Part shown: one piece after another, positions 24,376 through 33,857 of the stretch | How positions within the stretch are numbered: position 1 is the stretch's first letter | How the letters are laid out: each line of letters starts with the position of its first letter | DNA from: Halomonas meridiana | GTDB lineage: Bacteria > Pseudomonadota > Gammaproteobacteria > Pseudomonadales > Halomonadaceae | Reading direction: 5' to 3' | Length of the DNA stretch: 64,000 bases | Assembly: GCF_009846525.1 (NCBI RefSeq) | Contig: NZ_CP024621.1 | Span: forward strand, 1,426,001-1,490,000 | Notes under the pieces: model-generated | Seen by the model: the letters and a program-made list of their open reading frames with translations, nothing else | The model's database searches: none | What the model was told of the DNA's origin: nothing | Translations under genes and position numbers: made by a program

Positions 24376-26672
24376 CCGTAAACAGTGACTCGCCTGCTTA
24401 TGACGACGCACCGCTCTATACGCTTCATGGCATGTGGTGTACCAGCTGTGCGCTGGCGGTAGAGGGCGCGCTAGCCCGCGTGCCGGGAGTCGCTGAGGCC
24501 AGCGTTCATTACCCTACTGCAACGGTATGGGTGAAAGGCACTCCCGCAGCAACTCAGTTGGCGGCGTTAGCCCCCGTGGTGAAACGGCTGGGCTATCAGC
24601 TGAGCGAGCTAGAACCAGTACAAGATGCCCAGCAGCGCTTAGCCCAAGAGAGCCGCTACCTCACGCTGCGCCTGATTGTAGGTGCGGTGTTGGGCATGTG
24701 GACCATGTTGGCATCGCTGCTGATCTACGTGGGCGCGCTGCCCAATGCCACCATAGAGCTGGTCGTTGCGTGGGTGGCCGGTGCCTTTTCACTGCCCGTC
24801 GTGCTCTATTCCGGCCTTCCGTTTTACCGAGCGGGGTGGCGCACGCTATTGGCCCGACGCCCCGGCATGGATGTATTGGTAAGCCTGGGGGTGATAGGCG
24901 CCATAGCGGTATCGGTAGGGCTGCTGCTGCGCGGCTCTTCTGAGGTCTATTTCGATACTGCGGTGATGCTGATTGTGCTGCTTCTGGTGGGCCGGCTGGT
25001 CGAAACCCTGTGCAGGCAGCGGGGGCTTAAAGCCTTTGATGCACTAAGGCTGCCGGAAGCTGATGTGGTGGTTTGCCAAGGCGGGCAGCGCGACACGCAG
25101 CCCGTTGGGGAAGTCTCCATGAGAGCCGTGATTGAAGTGCCCCCTGGTGAGCAGGTGCCCTTGGATGGACTGCTGGAAACGCCCGGCTGGCTGGATACCG
25201 CCACGCTCACTGGGGAAAGCGTGCCCTGTTATCTGCATGCTGGGCAGCGCGTCTATGCGGGCTGCCGCTATGCGGCGGGGCTAAACGCAGCGCCTTTGAA
25301 GGTGACTGTGACGGCCACCGTCGGCCAGCGGCGGGTGGATAAACTGTGCGAGCAAATGCGCCGCGCCCAGGCAAAAAAGGGCGAATTGCACAAGCTGGCC
25401 GACCGCTTTGCCTCATGGCTAAGCCCCGTAGCGCTGCTGCTGGCTGTGCTGACACTCCCACTCGGGCTGCTATTGGGCCTTGGTCTAGAAGACGCTGCTG
25501 TGCGTGCGCTTTCTGTTTTAGTGGTGGCTTGCCCCTGCGCGGTGGGGCTGGCGGTTCCGCTGGCAAGCCTTGCCGGTAGCAGCCAAGCGTTACAGCAGGG
25601 CATTGCGCTTCGCGACCCTGCTGCTTTTGAAACCCTGGCGAACGTACGCGGCATTGCCTTCGATAAAACCGGTACGCTCACCCGGGGTCAGCATCAGGTA
25701 GTGCACGCCGCACTGCGCCAGGGCGAAGATCTCACGATTTTTCAGACGATGCTGCACAGCGCCGTCAGCCAAAGCGAACACCCGCTAGCCAGCGGTTTGC
25801 TGGACTGGGCGAACAAGGCTGAAACAGCAACGCCGCCCAAGGCACTTCATAAAGTACTTCATCTTGAGGAGCATCCCGGCAAAGGCCAGCAAACAACGTT
25901 TCAAAACGGAGAGCGATGGTGGTCAGGTAGCGCCGCATGGATAGAGCAGCAGCTGGGCACATCGTTGCCAGATAACGCCCAACACCCTGACTACGCCTTT
26001 GCTTCACAGGTGGTAGTAGCCAACAGCCGCGGTTGGCTTGCCACGCTCTACTGTGCCGACCAGCCGGTAAGCGATGCGACAGCGAGCCTTGCCGAACTAC
26101 AGCGCTCAGGGTACATCGTGGCGCTGATCAGCGGCGACCGCCAGGGGCCGGTGGGCTGGCTTGGCCTGCAGGTGGGGCTAGCAAAAAACGCGTGCTACGC
26201 CCAGCGTTCGCCGGAAGCCAAAGCTGCGCTGCTCAAAGCGCTGCCATCGCCCACGCTCTATGTGGGCGACGGGGTGAACGATACCTTGAGCCTTGCCGAA
26301 GCCGGGGTAGGCGTCGCCCCCATGCAAGCCAGCGAAGCCGCCCGCAACGGAGCGGCCGCACAGCTGCTTTGGCCTGGGGTGAGCGGTATCGTAAGGCTAT
26401 TGGCACTGGCTAAGCGCACCCGCCGAGTCATGGTACAAAACCTAGTGTTTTCGGCGCTTTATAACACGCTGGCGCTTGGGCTGGTGATAATGATGGCGGT
26501 ACCGCCCTTGGCCGCCGTACTGGCGATGGCAGCAAGCTCGCTCAGCGTGACGTTAAATACAGCGCGCCTTGCGTGGGCAGAGCCTGACGAGGCTAGCGAT
26601 AGCCCAGTACCTGCCCTAAGCGCTCAGCGTTCGATGCCACCCACTGAGGGTCAATCGCGCCCCACTGCTTAA
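24366..26672 (+). CDS. Copper-transporting P1B-type ATPase (CopA/FixI/CtpA-like)
   Basis: A 768-residue heavy-metal P-type ATPase. It has one N-terminal metal-binding domain with GMWCTSC (Cys25 and Cys28), eight membrane helices, the CPC motif in ACPCAVGL, the phosphorylated DKTGT, SEHPLA and GDGVNDTLSL. YN in helix 7 and MAASS in helix 8 fit the Cu+ subgroup P1B-1. Placed at the end of a cox operon it probably moves copper for oxidase assembly, like FixI/CtpA. The start is a TTG at 24366 overlapping the preceding stop; the frame stays open further upstream but that region codes for the preceding gene. Confidence 0.88.
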   Translation: MSVTVNSDSPAYDDAPLYTLHGMWCTSCALAVEGALARVPGVAEASVHYPTATVWVKGTPAATQLAALAPVVKRLGYQLSELEPVQDAQQRLAQESRYLTLRLIVGAVLGMWTMLASLLIYVGALPNATIELVVAWVAGAFSLPVVLYSGLPFYRAGWRTLLARRPGMDVLVSLGVIGAIAVSVGLLLRGSSEVYFDTAVMLIVLLLVGRLVETLCRQRGLKAFDALRLPEADVVVCQGGQRDTQPVGEVSMRAVIEVPPGEQVPLDGLLETPGWLDTATLTGESVPCYLHAGQRVYAGCRYAAGLNAAPLKVTVTATVGQRRVDKLCEQMRRAQAKKGELHKLADRFASWLSPVALLLAVLTLPLGLLLGLGLEDAAVRALSVLVVACPCAVGLAVPLASLAGSSQALQQGIALRDPAAFETLANVRGIAFDKTGTLTRGQHQVVHAALRQGEDLTIFQTMLHSAVSQSEHPLASGLLDWANKAETATPPKALHKVLHLEEHPGKGQQTTFQNGERWWSGSAAWIEQQLGTSLPDNAQHPDYAFASQVVVANSRGWLATLYCADQPVSDATASLAELQRSGYIVALISGDRQGPVGWLGLQVGLAKNACYAQRSPEAKAALLKALPSPTLYVGDGVNDTLSLAEAGVGVAPMQASEAARNGAAAQLLWPGVSGIVRLLALAKRTRRVMVQNLVFSALYNTLALGLVIMMAVPPLAAVLAMAASSLSVTLNTARLAWAEPDEASDSPVPALSAQRSMPPTEGQSRPTA

Positions 26673-26886
26673 TGGTGTAGTGGCCAATGTTGTGGCGCTC
26701 GCCGTCGCCTTTTTCAAATACGCACTCAATATCCAATTCCCCCAGGGACGTAATGGTGTCTTGGGCGGTGCGCCTCGGCATGCCGGTGGCTTCCATCAGC
26801 GCGGGTACGCTGGCCACGCCTTGCTCAATCAAGTGGGCCACGTAAAGGCGGCGGTAAAAGCTGGATTTTGTTTTGCTGAGCGACAT
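26593..26886 (-). CDS. Winged helix-turn-helix protein (HTH_43-like)
   Basis: A 97-residue protein with a winged-helix DNA-binding pattern: LYVAHLIEQGVASVPALMEATGMPRRTAQDTITSLGELDI, resembling the HTH_43 family, which occurs as small stand-alone proteins. Targets unknown. Its last 80 bases overlap, on the opposite strand, the 3' end of the copper ATPase gene, so the two messages could interfere. A GGAG-like ribosome site precedes the ATG. Confidence 0.7.
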   Translation of the reverse strand: MSLSKTKSSFYRRLYVAHLIEQGVASVPALMEATGMPRRTAQDTITSLGELDIECVFEKGDGERHNIGHYTIKQWGAIDPQWVASNAERLGQVLGYR

Positions 26887-26924
26887 GGAGAGGGCGTCTT
26901 CTTAGTGATGGGTATTCCTGCAGT

Positions 26925-28004
26925 CTAATCAAATAAATCCCCCTGTGCCCGGGGCGGGCGAAAATCACGGGTATTCAGCCCCTGCTCGGTGCGTGGCTGC
27001 ATGTTCCATTGGCGGCTAGCACGCTGAAACCGCTGGGCGATTAAGTCAGCGAATACTCCCTCACCGCGAAAGCGCTTACCAAAGGCCGCATCGTAGGTTT
27101 TACCGCCCCGGCACTGGCGCATCAAACTCATTACCTTAGCGGCGCGCTTGGGGTAGTGGGCTTCTAGCCACGCTTCAAACAGCGGCGCGACCTCGTGGGG
27201 TAGCCTCAGCAGCATCCAGGTGGCGGTGCGCGCCCCGGCACGGCTGGCGGCTTCCAGAATGCGCTCAATTTCGTGGTCGGTCAGGCCGGGAATAATCGGC
27301 GATACCAGCGTGCCCACCGGTATTCCCGCCGTGTTTAGCTCACGAATCACTTTCAGGCGTGCCTGCGGCGATGCCGCACGGGGTTCCAGCGTGCGTTTTA
27401 GGTTAGCGTCTAGGCTGGTCAAGCTCACGAACACCCGCACCAAGCGATGCTCCGCCATTTCTGCTAGTAGATCGATATCCCGCAAAATCAGCGTGCTTTT
27501 CGTCACTAGCGTCACCGGGTGGCGGCAAGCCAACAGCAATTCCAGCAAGCGGCGGGTGGTTTGGTAGGTGGCCTCTAGCGGCTGGTAACAGTCGGTATTG
27601 CCGGAGAGGTTAATGGGGCGGCAAACATAGTGGGGGTGGCAAAGCTCCTCTTTTAAATGCTCCACCAGCCCGTGGCGGGCGATCAATTTGGTTTCAAAAT
27701 CCAGCCCCGGTGATAAATCCCAATAGGCGTGAGAGGGACGCGCATAGCAGTAGACACAGCCATGCTCACAACCGCGATACGGGTTAAGCGAACGATCAAA
27801 AGGTAAGTCCGGCGAGTTGTTCCAAGAGAGCGCGCTTTTACTGGCTTCCTCGCGCACTTCTGTTGCCAGTGAGGTAGGGGCTTCTTCCTGCCACCAGCCA
27901 TCATCCTCCGCCACGCTGCGGGTAGGGGCAAAACGATTATGCGGGTCGTAGGTTGCACCGCGCCCTTTATGCACGGTAGCGCGAGAGGGATCCAGTGATG
28001 TCAT
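26925..28004 (-). CDS. PA0069 family radical SAM protein
   Basis: A 359-residue radical SAM protein of the SplB-like PA0069 family. The cluster motif is GCEHGCVYCYARP with Cys79, Cys83 and Cys86 (counted from MTSLDPSR), followed by a TIM-barrel pattern (VTLVTKSTLILRD, VFVSLTSLD, GTLVSPIIPGLTD). The reaction is unknown. The ATG at 28004 is chosen: GAGGTGG lies just before it and the family's N-terminus begins there; the longer frame to 28079 crosses an AT-rich promoter-like region. Confidence 0.87.
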   Translation of the reverse strand: MTSLDPSRATVHKGRGATYDPHNRFAPTRSVAEDDGWWQEEAPTSLATEVREEASKSALSWNNSPDLPFDRSLNPYRGCEHGCVYCYARPSHAYWDLSPGLDFETKLIARHGLVEHLKEELCHPHYVCRPINLSGNTDCYQPLEATYQTTRRLLELLLACRHPVTLVTKSTLILRDIDLLAEMAEHRLVRVFVSLTSLDANLKRTLEPRAASPQARLKVIRELNTAGIPVGTLVSPIIPGLTDHEIERILEAASRAGARTATWMLLRLPHEVAPLFEAWLEAHYPKRAAKVMSLMRQCRGGKTYDAAFGKRFRGEGVFADLIAQRFQRASRQWNMQPRTEQGLNTRDFRPPRAQGDLFD

Positions 28005-28161
28005 CTGCCACCTCATACGTAGTATCAATATATATGTGTATAAATACAGTATATGGGGTTTGCGCAGCACCGCAACCAAGCGGGCAGTACAGCCACGACA
28101 GCGCTAATGGTATTTTGGGAAAAGAGGGACGACTTACTTGGATGATTGCAGGAGGGAAAGC

Positions 28162-28725
28162 ATGTACGCGACGAAGAATCAGCGTGTGGCGCTGATCATT
28201 ATCGACATGCAGCAGGGCATGGCGACTGAAAAAGCGGGAGAGCGCAATAACCCGCAAGCCGAAGCCAACATTCAGCGACTGCTAGCCACTTGGCAGCAAA
28301 GCCAGCAGTCAGTGGTTCATGTGCGTCATCTCTCTCGCTCACCCGAATCGCCTTTTTGGCCCGGGCAGAGCGGCGTGCTATTCCAGCCTGCGTTTGAGCC
28401 ACTCGCTACCGAACATATCGTCGATAAAAACGTGCCCGATGCGTTCACGCACTCTGGGTTAGAGCGCTGGCTACGCGTACGCGGCATCTATAAGCTGGTC
28501 ATTGTAGGCGTCAGTACCAGTAATTCGGTCGAAGCCACGGTACGTTCAGCGGGGAATTTAGGCTTCGATACTTATGTGGTGAGCGATGCCACCTTCACAT
28601 TCGCAAAGCAAGATTACGCTGGTATCTATCGCACTGGCGAAGAGGTGCATGCGATGTCGCTTGCGAATTTAGACGGGGAGTATGCGGAGGTTGTGAGTAC
28701 GGAAGAGGCATTGGCCTTACTGTAA
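28162..28725 (+). CDS. Isochorismatase/cysteine hydrolase-fold protein with Ser at the catalytic Cys position
   Basis: A 187-residue isochorismatase-fold hydrolase. Asp15 (ALIIIDMQQGM) and Lys89 (VDKNVPDAF) of the usual Asp-Lys-Cys triad are present, but the motif GVxTxxCVExTxRxA reads GVSTSNSVEATVRSA, putting Ser122 where the nucleophilic Cys should be. Related proteins with Ser or Gly here are known, including isochorismatases that do not use a Cys. Substrate unknown. AGGAGGG lies before the ATG at 28162. The gene is divergent from the radical SAM gene and convergent with the GGCT-like gene. Confidence 0.82.
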   Translation: MYATKNQRVALIIIDMQQGMATEKAGERNNPQAEANIQRLLATWQQSQQSVVHVRHLSRSPESPFWPGQSGVLFQPAFEPLATEHIVDKNVPDAFTHSGLERWLRVRGIYKLVIVGVSTSNSVEATVRSAGNLGFDTYVVSDATFTFAKQDYAGIYRTGEEVHAMSLANLDGEYAEVVSTEEALALL

Positions 28726-28731
28726 ATCGGT

Positions 28732-29112
28732 TTACCACTCTCCGCTCTTGATCTGCGACGTTGCCTCAACCGGTGGATTGTAGATATAGCACCAGGCATC
28801 GCCATACTGTGTTGCCAACACCCTTCGGTCGTACATCCCCTTGTCGGGAGAGTTATGCAGGTAATCTTCTAGCTCATCCAATCGTGCTAGCTGTTCGGCG
28901 TAAATGGCATACACTTCCACCGTAACGCCTGTAGATGGCGTGAGCTTAGCGCCTGGGTAGGGGCCAAGGTCGTAAAGTGTGATTCCCGTTAAACGGTCTT
29001 GGCCCAGCATGTCAGCGCCGTTTAGCCAGTGATGATTGCGATGGCCGTACTTTAACGTGCCGTATACCGCTACTCGTGGGCAGTGCTGGATGGCTTGGTG
29101 AAGATGCTGCAT
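28732..29112 (-). CDS. Gamma-glutamylcyclotransferase-like protein (AIG2/YtfP family)
   Basis: A 126-residue protein of the GGCT/AIG2/YtfP fold. It has the substrate loop AVYGTLKYGHRNH near residues 15-27 and the acidic DELEDY motif with the probable catalytic Glu near residue 81, as well as a late WCYIYN strand. Members cleave gamma-glutamyl amines or peptides; the substrate here is not known. It is convergent with the hydrolase gene, with 6 bases between stops. Confidence 0.82.
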   Translation of the reverse strand: MQHLHQAIQHCPRVAVYGTLKYGHRNHHWLNGADMLGQDRLTGITLYDLGPYPGAKLTPSTGVTVEVYAIYAEQLARLDELEDYLHNSPDKGMYDRRVLATQYGDAWCYIYNPPVEATSQIKSGEW

Positions 29113-29196
29113 GGGTTCACCTTTTCACAATGTTCAATAAGCCACGGCTACGCGCCGATTGTCGACGGTTGAGAGCCACTCATTAGGCATTGACCC

Positions 29197-29225
29197 AAAA
29201 GCGCCCTGGCAGTCTGCCAAGGCGC
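29197..29225 (-). terminator. Terminator of pgi
   Basis: GCGCC(C)TGGCA and TGCCA(A)GGCGC (29201-29225) pair around a GTC loop with one mismatch, followed on the minus strand by four U. It is 22 bases past the pgi stop. Confidence 0.65.
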
Positions 29226-29246
29226 TGTGCTTACTTACTTTTTATC

Positions 29247-30914
<1,668 letters not shown>

Positions 30915-30999
30915 AACGGGCGGTCCTGTTGTTTTTACATCTGTTTTACATCGTTATCGCTAACGGGGCGTGTCCGACCCTTGGCGTCGCTGTTATTTA

Positions 31000-31014
31000 T
31001 GTAAAAATACTACA
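31000..31014. promoter_or_regulatory. HexR-like operator upstream of pgi
   Basis: TGTAAAAATACTACA fits the TGTA-N7-TACA form of HexR sites described in gammaproteobacteria. On the minus strand it overlaps a likely promoter (TTGTTC, 17-base spacer, AGTATT). HexR senses KDPG and represses central sugar genes. The regulator gene is not in this window. Confidence 0.6.
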
Positions 31015-31103
31015 TGTTGCGCGCTTGAGAACAACAGTTAGCGATCAATGGTAAGAAAAATGGTTAATAAAACAGCGGGGTGGTGGTCGTCTTGAATGTC
31101 TGA

Positions 31104-31137
31104 CTGAAAAACAAAAGGGCGAGATTGCCTCGCCCTT
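31104..31137 (-). terminator. Terminator of the fruBKA operon
   Basis: A 9-base stem (AAGGGCGAG, 31115-31123, with CTCGCCCTT, 31129-31137) with a 5-base loop, followed on the minus strand by a U-rich tract. It lies 13 bases past the fruA stop. Confidence 0.88.
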
Positions 31138-31149
31138 AGTGTGCCGCTT

Positions 31150-32889
31150 TTAGCTGGCAACGGCTACTTGGGCAGCGCCACGTTTGATAAACGCGTAGCC
31201 CAGGCCGGTGATCAATGAGCCCACCACAATCGCGCCCAGGTAAAGCAGAGCGGGAGTAATGGCGTTAGGAATCAGCAGCACGAAGATACCGCCATGGGGG
31301 GCCATCAGTTTGGCACCCACCAGCATGGAGAGCGCACCCGTGACCGCACCACCGGCGATACAGGCGGGAATCACGCGCAGCGGGTCTTTCGCCGCAAAGG
31401 GAATCGCGCCTTCACTGATAAAGCACAGGCCCAGCACGAACGAGGCTTTACCCGCTTCTCGCTCGGGGGCAGAGAACTTGTTACGCGCCACGAAGCTGGC
31501 AATACCCATACCAATCGCGGGCACCATGCCGGCGGCCATGATCGCGGCCATTGGACCGTAGGTTTCAGAGGCCAACAGGCCGACGCCAAAGGTGTAGGCC
31601 GCTTTGTTGACCGGGCCACCCAGGTCGAAGCACATCATGGCCCCGAGCAGAATGCCCAGTAGCACGGCATTGGTCGAGCCCATGGACTCCAGGAAGCCGG
31701 TGAGCGCGTTCAGTACGGCAGCCACCGGCTCGCCAATCACGTAGATCATCGTCAGGCCGGTGACCAAGCTGGCAATCAGCGGGATGATCAGAATCGGTTT
31801 GAGCGACTCAACGCTGGAGGGCAGTTTTACGTAGCGCGTGACGGCAAGGGCCACGTAGCCCGCCAGGAAACCGGCCAAAATACCGCCGATAAACCCGGAG
31901 CCAATCTCGGCGGCCAACATACCGCCAATCATGCCGGGGGCAATACCGGGGCGGTCGGCGATGGAGTAGGCGATGTAACCCGCCAGAACGGGAATCATCA
32001 GCGCGAAGGCTGTGCCGCCACCAATCTGCATCAGTGCAGCGGCCAGGGTGCCTTCTTCCTGGAACGCTTCGATACCGAACACGAACGAGAGGGCTATTAA
32101 CAAGCCACCCGCCACCACCATGGGCAGCATAAAGGAAACACCGGTCAGCAGGTGTTTATAGACGCCTTTCTCTTTGATGCTCTTCTTGGCGGTGGCGCTG
32201 CTGCTGGCGGCGCTGGAGCCGTCTTCCACAGCGGCGTCGGTGAAGGCAGCCTCCAGGGTCGGGCGCGGCTTTTTCAGCGCATTGCCGGTAGAGGTGCGAT
32301 AAACCCGTTTGCCTGCAAAGCGTGAAGGATCCACTTCGATATCGCAGGCCAACACGACCACATCAGCGTCGGCGATTTCCGCTTCCGTGAGTTTGTTTTG
32401 CGCGCCCACCGAGCCTTGGGTTTCCACACGAATCTGGTGGCCCATGGCCTTACCCGCTTCGGCCAGCGCTTCGGCGGCCATAAAGGTGTGGGCAACACCG
32501 GTGGGGCAGGCGGTGACGGCAACGATTTTTTTGCCATTCCCGCTGTTGGCCGGAGCCGCAGCGGTGGCTGCCGGGGCGCTGTAAATCGGTGCTTCCCGCT
32601 TGGCCTGGCTTAAAAAGGCGCTGGGGTCGGGCAGGGCGCTGGCAATTGGAGCCTGGAATAGCCGCTTGCCTTCGAAGCGCTCCGGGGCGGGTACGTGGTC
32701 GGCGGCCACGACGATCAAATCGGCGTTAGCAATCTGCTCGGCGCTGGCGGCTTGCAGTGGCGCAATCTCACCGTGCATCTCTACATGAACGTTCCAGCCC
32801 AGCCGCGTGGCGGCTTGCTCTAGGCGCTTGGCGGCCAGAAAAGTGGTCGCCATGCCGCTGGGGCAGGCGGTAATCAGGATTAGGTTCAT
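31150..32889 (-). CDS. fruA: PTS fructose transporter EIIB'BC FruA
   Basis: FruA carries fructose across the inner membrane and phosphorylates it to fructose-1-phosphate. The 579-residue protein has a duplicated EIIB domain: an N-terminal B' (ITACPSGMATTF) and an active B (VTACPTGVAHTFMAAEAL, Cys phosphorylation site, about residues 127-144), then a membrane EIIC domain from about residue 240 with the typical HLLTGVSFMLPMVVAGGL and GGILAGFLAGY. It overlaps fruK by 4 bases and ends the fruBKA operon. Confidence 0.96.
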   Translation of the reverse strand: MNLILITACPSGMATTFLAAKRLEQAATRLGWNVHVEMHGEIAPLQAASAEQIANADLIVVAADHVPAPERFEGKRLFQAPIASALPDPSAFLSQAKREAPIYSAPAATAAAPANSGNGKKIVAVTACPTGVAHTFMAAEALAEAGKAMGHQIRVETQGSVGAQNKLTEAEIADADVVVLACDIEVDPSRFAGKRVYRTSTGNALKKPRPTLEAAFTDAAVEDGSSAASSSATAKKSIKEKGVYKHLLTGVSFMLPMVVAGGLLIALSFVFGIEAFQEEGTLAAALMQIGGGTAFALMIPVLAGYIAYSIADRPGIAPGMIGGMLAAEIGSGFIGGILAGFLAGYVALAVTRYVKLPSSVESLKPILIIPLIASLVTGLTMIYVIGEPVAAVLNALTGFLESMGSTNAVLLGILLGAMMCFDLGGPVNKAAYTFGVGLLASETYGPMAAIMAAGMVPAIGMGIASFVARNKFSAPEREAGKASFVLGLCFISEGAIPFAAKDPLRVIPACIAGGAVTGALSMLVGAKLMAPHGGIFVLLIPNAITPALLYLGAIVVGSLITGLGYAFIKRGAAQVAVAS

Positions 32890-33857
32890 CGCGTGGCTCC
32901 CTCGGTGTGGGTGTCGTCAAGACGCCGTACCCGGGTCTGTTGTTGGAGTGAGTCAAAATCATCGGCGTGGGTAGTACCCACACCGACATGGCGTACCGCT
33001 TCGGCAGAAAGCGCCGTGGCGAAACGAAGCGTATCGTCGGGCGAGTGCTGGCTCAGCAGCCCGTGGAGCATGCCGGCCACAAAGGTGTCGCCCGCGCAAA
33101 CGGTATTGGTGGCGGTAACGGTCGGCGGCGTGGATTGCCAAGTGCCGTGCTGGCTCACCCATAAAACGCCTTCTGCACCCGCTGAAATCAGCGCGTGCTC
33201 GATTCCACTGGCGTGCAGCCGCTCGGCGGCGGCTTGGCGCTGTTGGTCGCTATCAAGGGCGCTACCGGCCCAGTCGGCCAGCTCGGTTTCGTTGGGCTTG
33301 ACTGCGGCAGGCCGCGCGGCAATCGCCGTGAGCAGCGCCGGTCCGCTGGTATCCACCCACAGCGGCACCCCGAAACCTTTCAGGAAGGCAAGCAGCTCGC
33401 CAAACGCGGGCTGGTCGATGCCGGGAGGCAGGCTGCCTGCGACCACCACGGCTTCAGGCGGCGCGCTACTTTCAAACAGGCCGTTTAGTTTGGTGCGTAA
33501 AGCCTCCAGGTGGGCGACTTCGATGGGCATGCCGGGGCCGTTGATGTCGGTTACACGGCCGCTCTGCTCAGCGAGTTTGGCGTTGATGCGCGTGTTGCCC
33601 GGGACCCGCACGAAGGCATCTTCGACGCCGTAACGAGGGAAGGCGAGGCTGAAAGGAGCGTCGTTCTCTTCGCCCAAGAAGCCGCTGACCATCACTTCGT
33701 GGCCCAGGCTTGCCAATACCCGCGCGACGTTCACCCCTTTACCTGCGGCTTCCAGCTGCGCGCCGGTGGGGCGGTTGACGTGCCCCAGCGTCAGCGCATC
33801 CAGATTGAAGGCAAGGTCCAGCGCTGGGTTGAGTGTAATACAGACAACTCGTGCCAT
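32886..33857 (-). CDS. fruK: 1-phosphofructokinase FruK
   Basis: FruK converts fructose-1-phosphate to fructose-1,6-bisphosphate. The 323-residue PfkB-family protein shows TLNPALDLAF at the start, the substrate loop GKGVNVARVLASLGH, and the C-terminal anion-hole motif VCAGDTFVAGMLHGLL with the catalytic Asp. It sits between fruB (1-base overlap) and fruA (4-base overlap), a tightly coupled operon. Confidence 0.96.
   Translation of the reverse strand: MARVVCITLNPALDLAFNLDALTLGHVNRPTGAQLEAAGKGVNVARVLASLGHEVMVSGFLGEENDAPFSLAFPRYGVEDAFVRVPGNTRINAKLAEQSGRVTDINGPGMPIEVAHLEALRTKLNGLFESSAPPEAVVVAGSLPPGIDQPAFGELLAFLKGFGVPLWVDTSGPALLTAIAARPAAVKPNETELADWAGSALDSDQQRQAAAERLHASGIEHALISAGAEGVLWVSQHGTWQSTPPTVTATNTVCAGDTFVAGMLHGLLSQHSPDDTLRFATALSAEAVRHVGVGTTHADDFDSLQQQTRVRRLDDTHTEGATR

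Noticed and set aside
32893-33633. 246-codon plus-strand frame over fruK
   Set aside because: Ser/Ala/Pro-rich antisense shadow of a clear PfkB-family gene.
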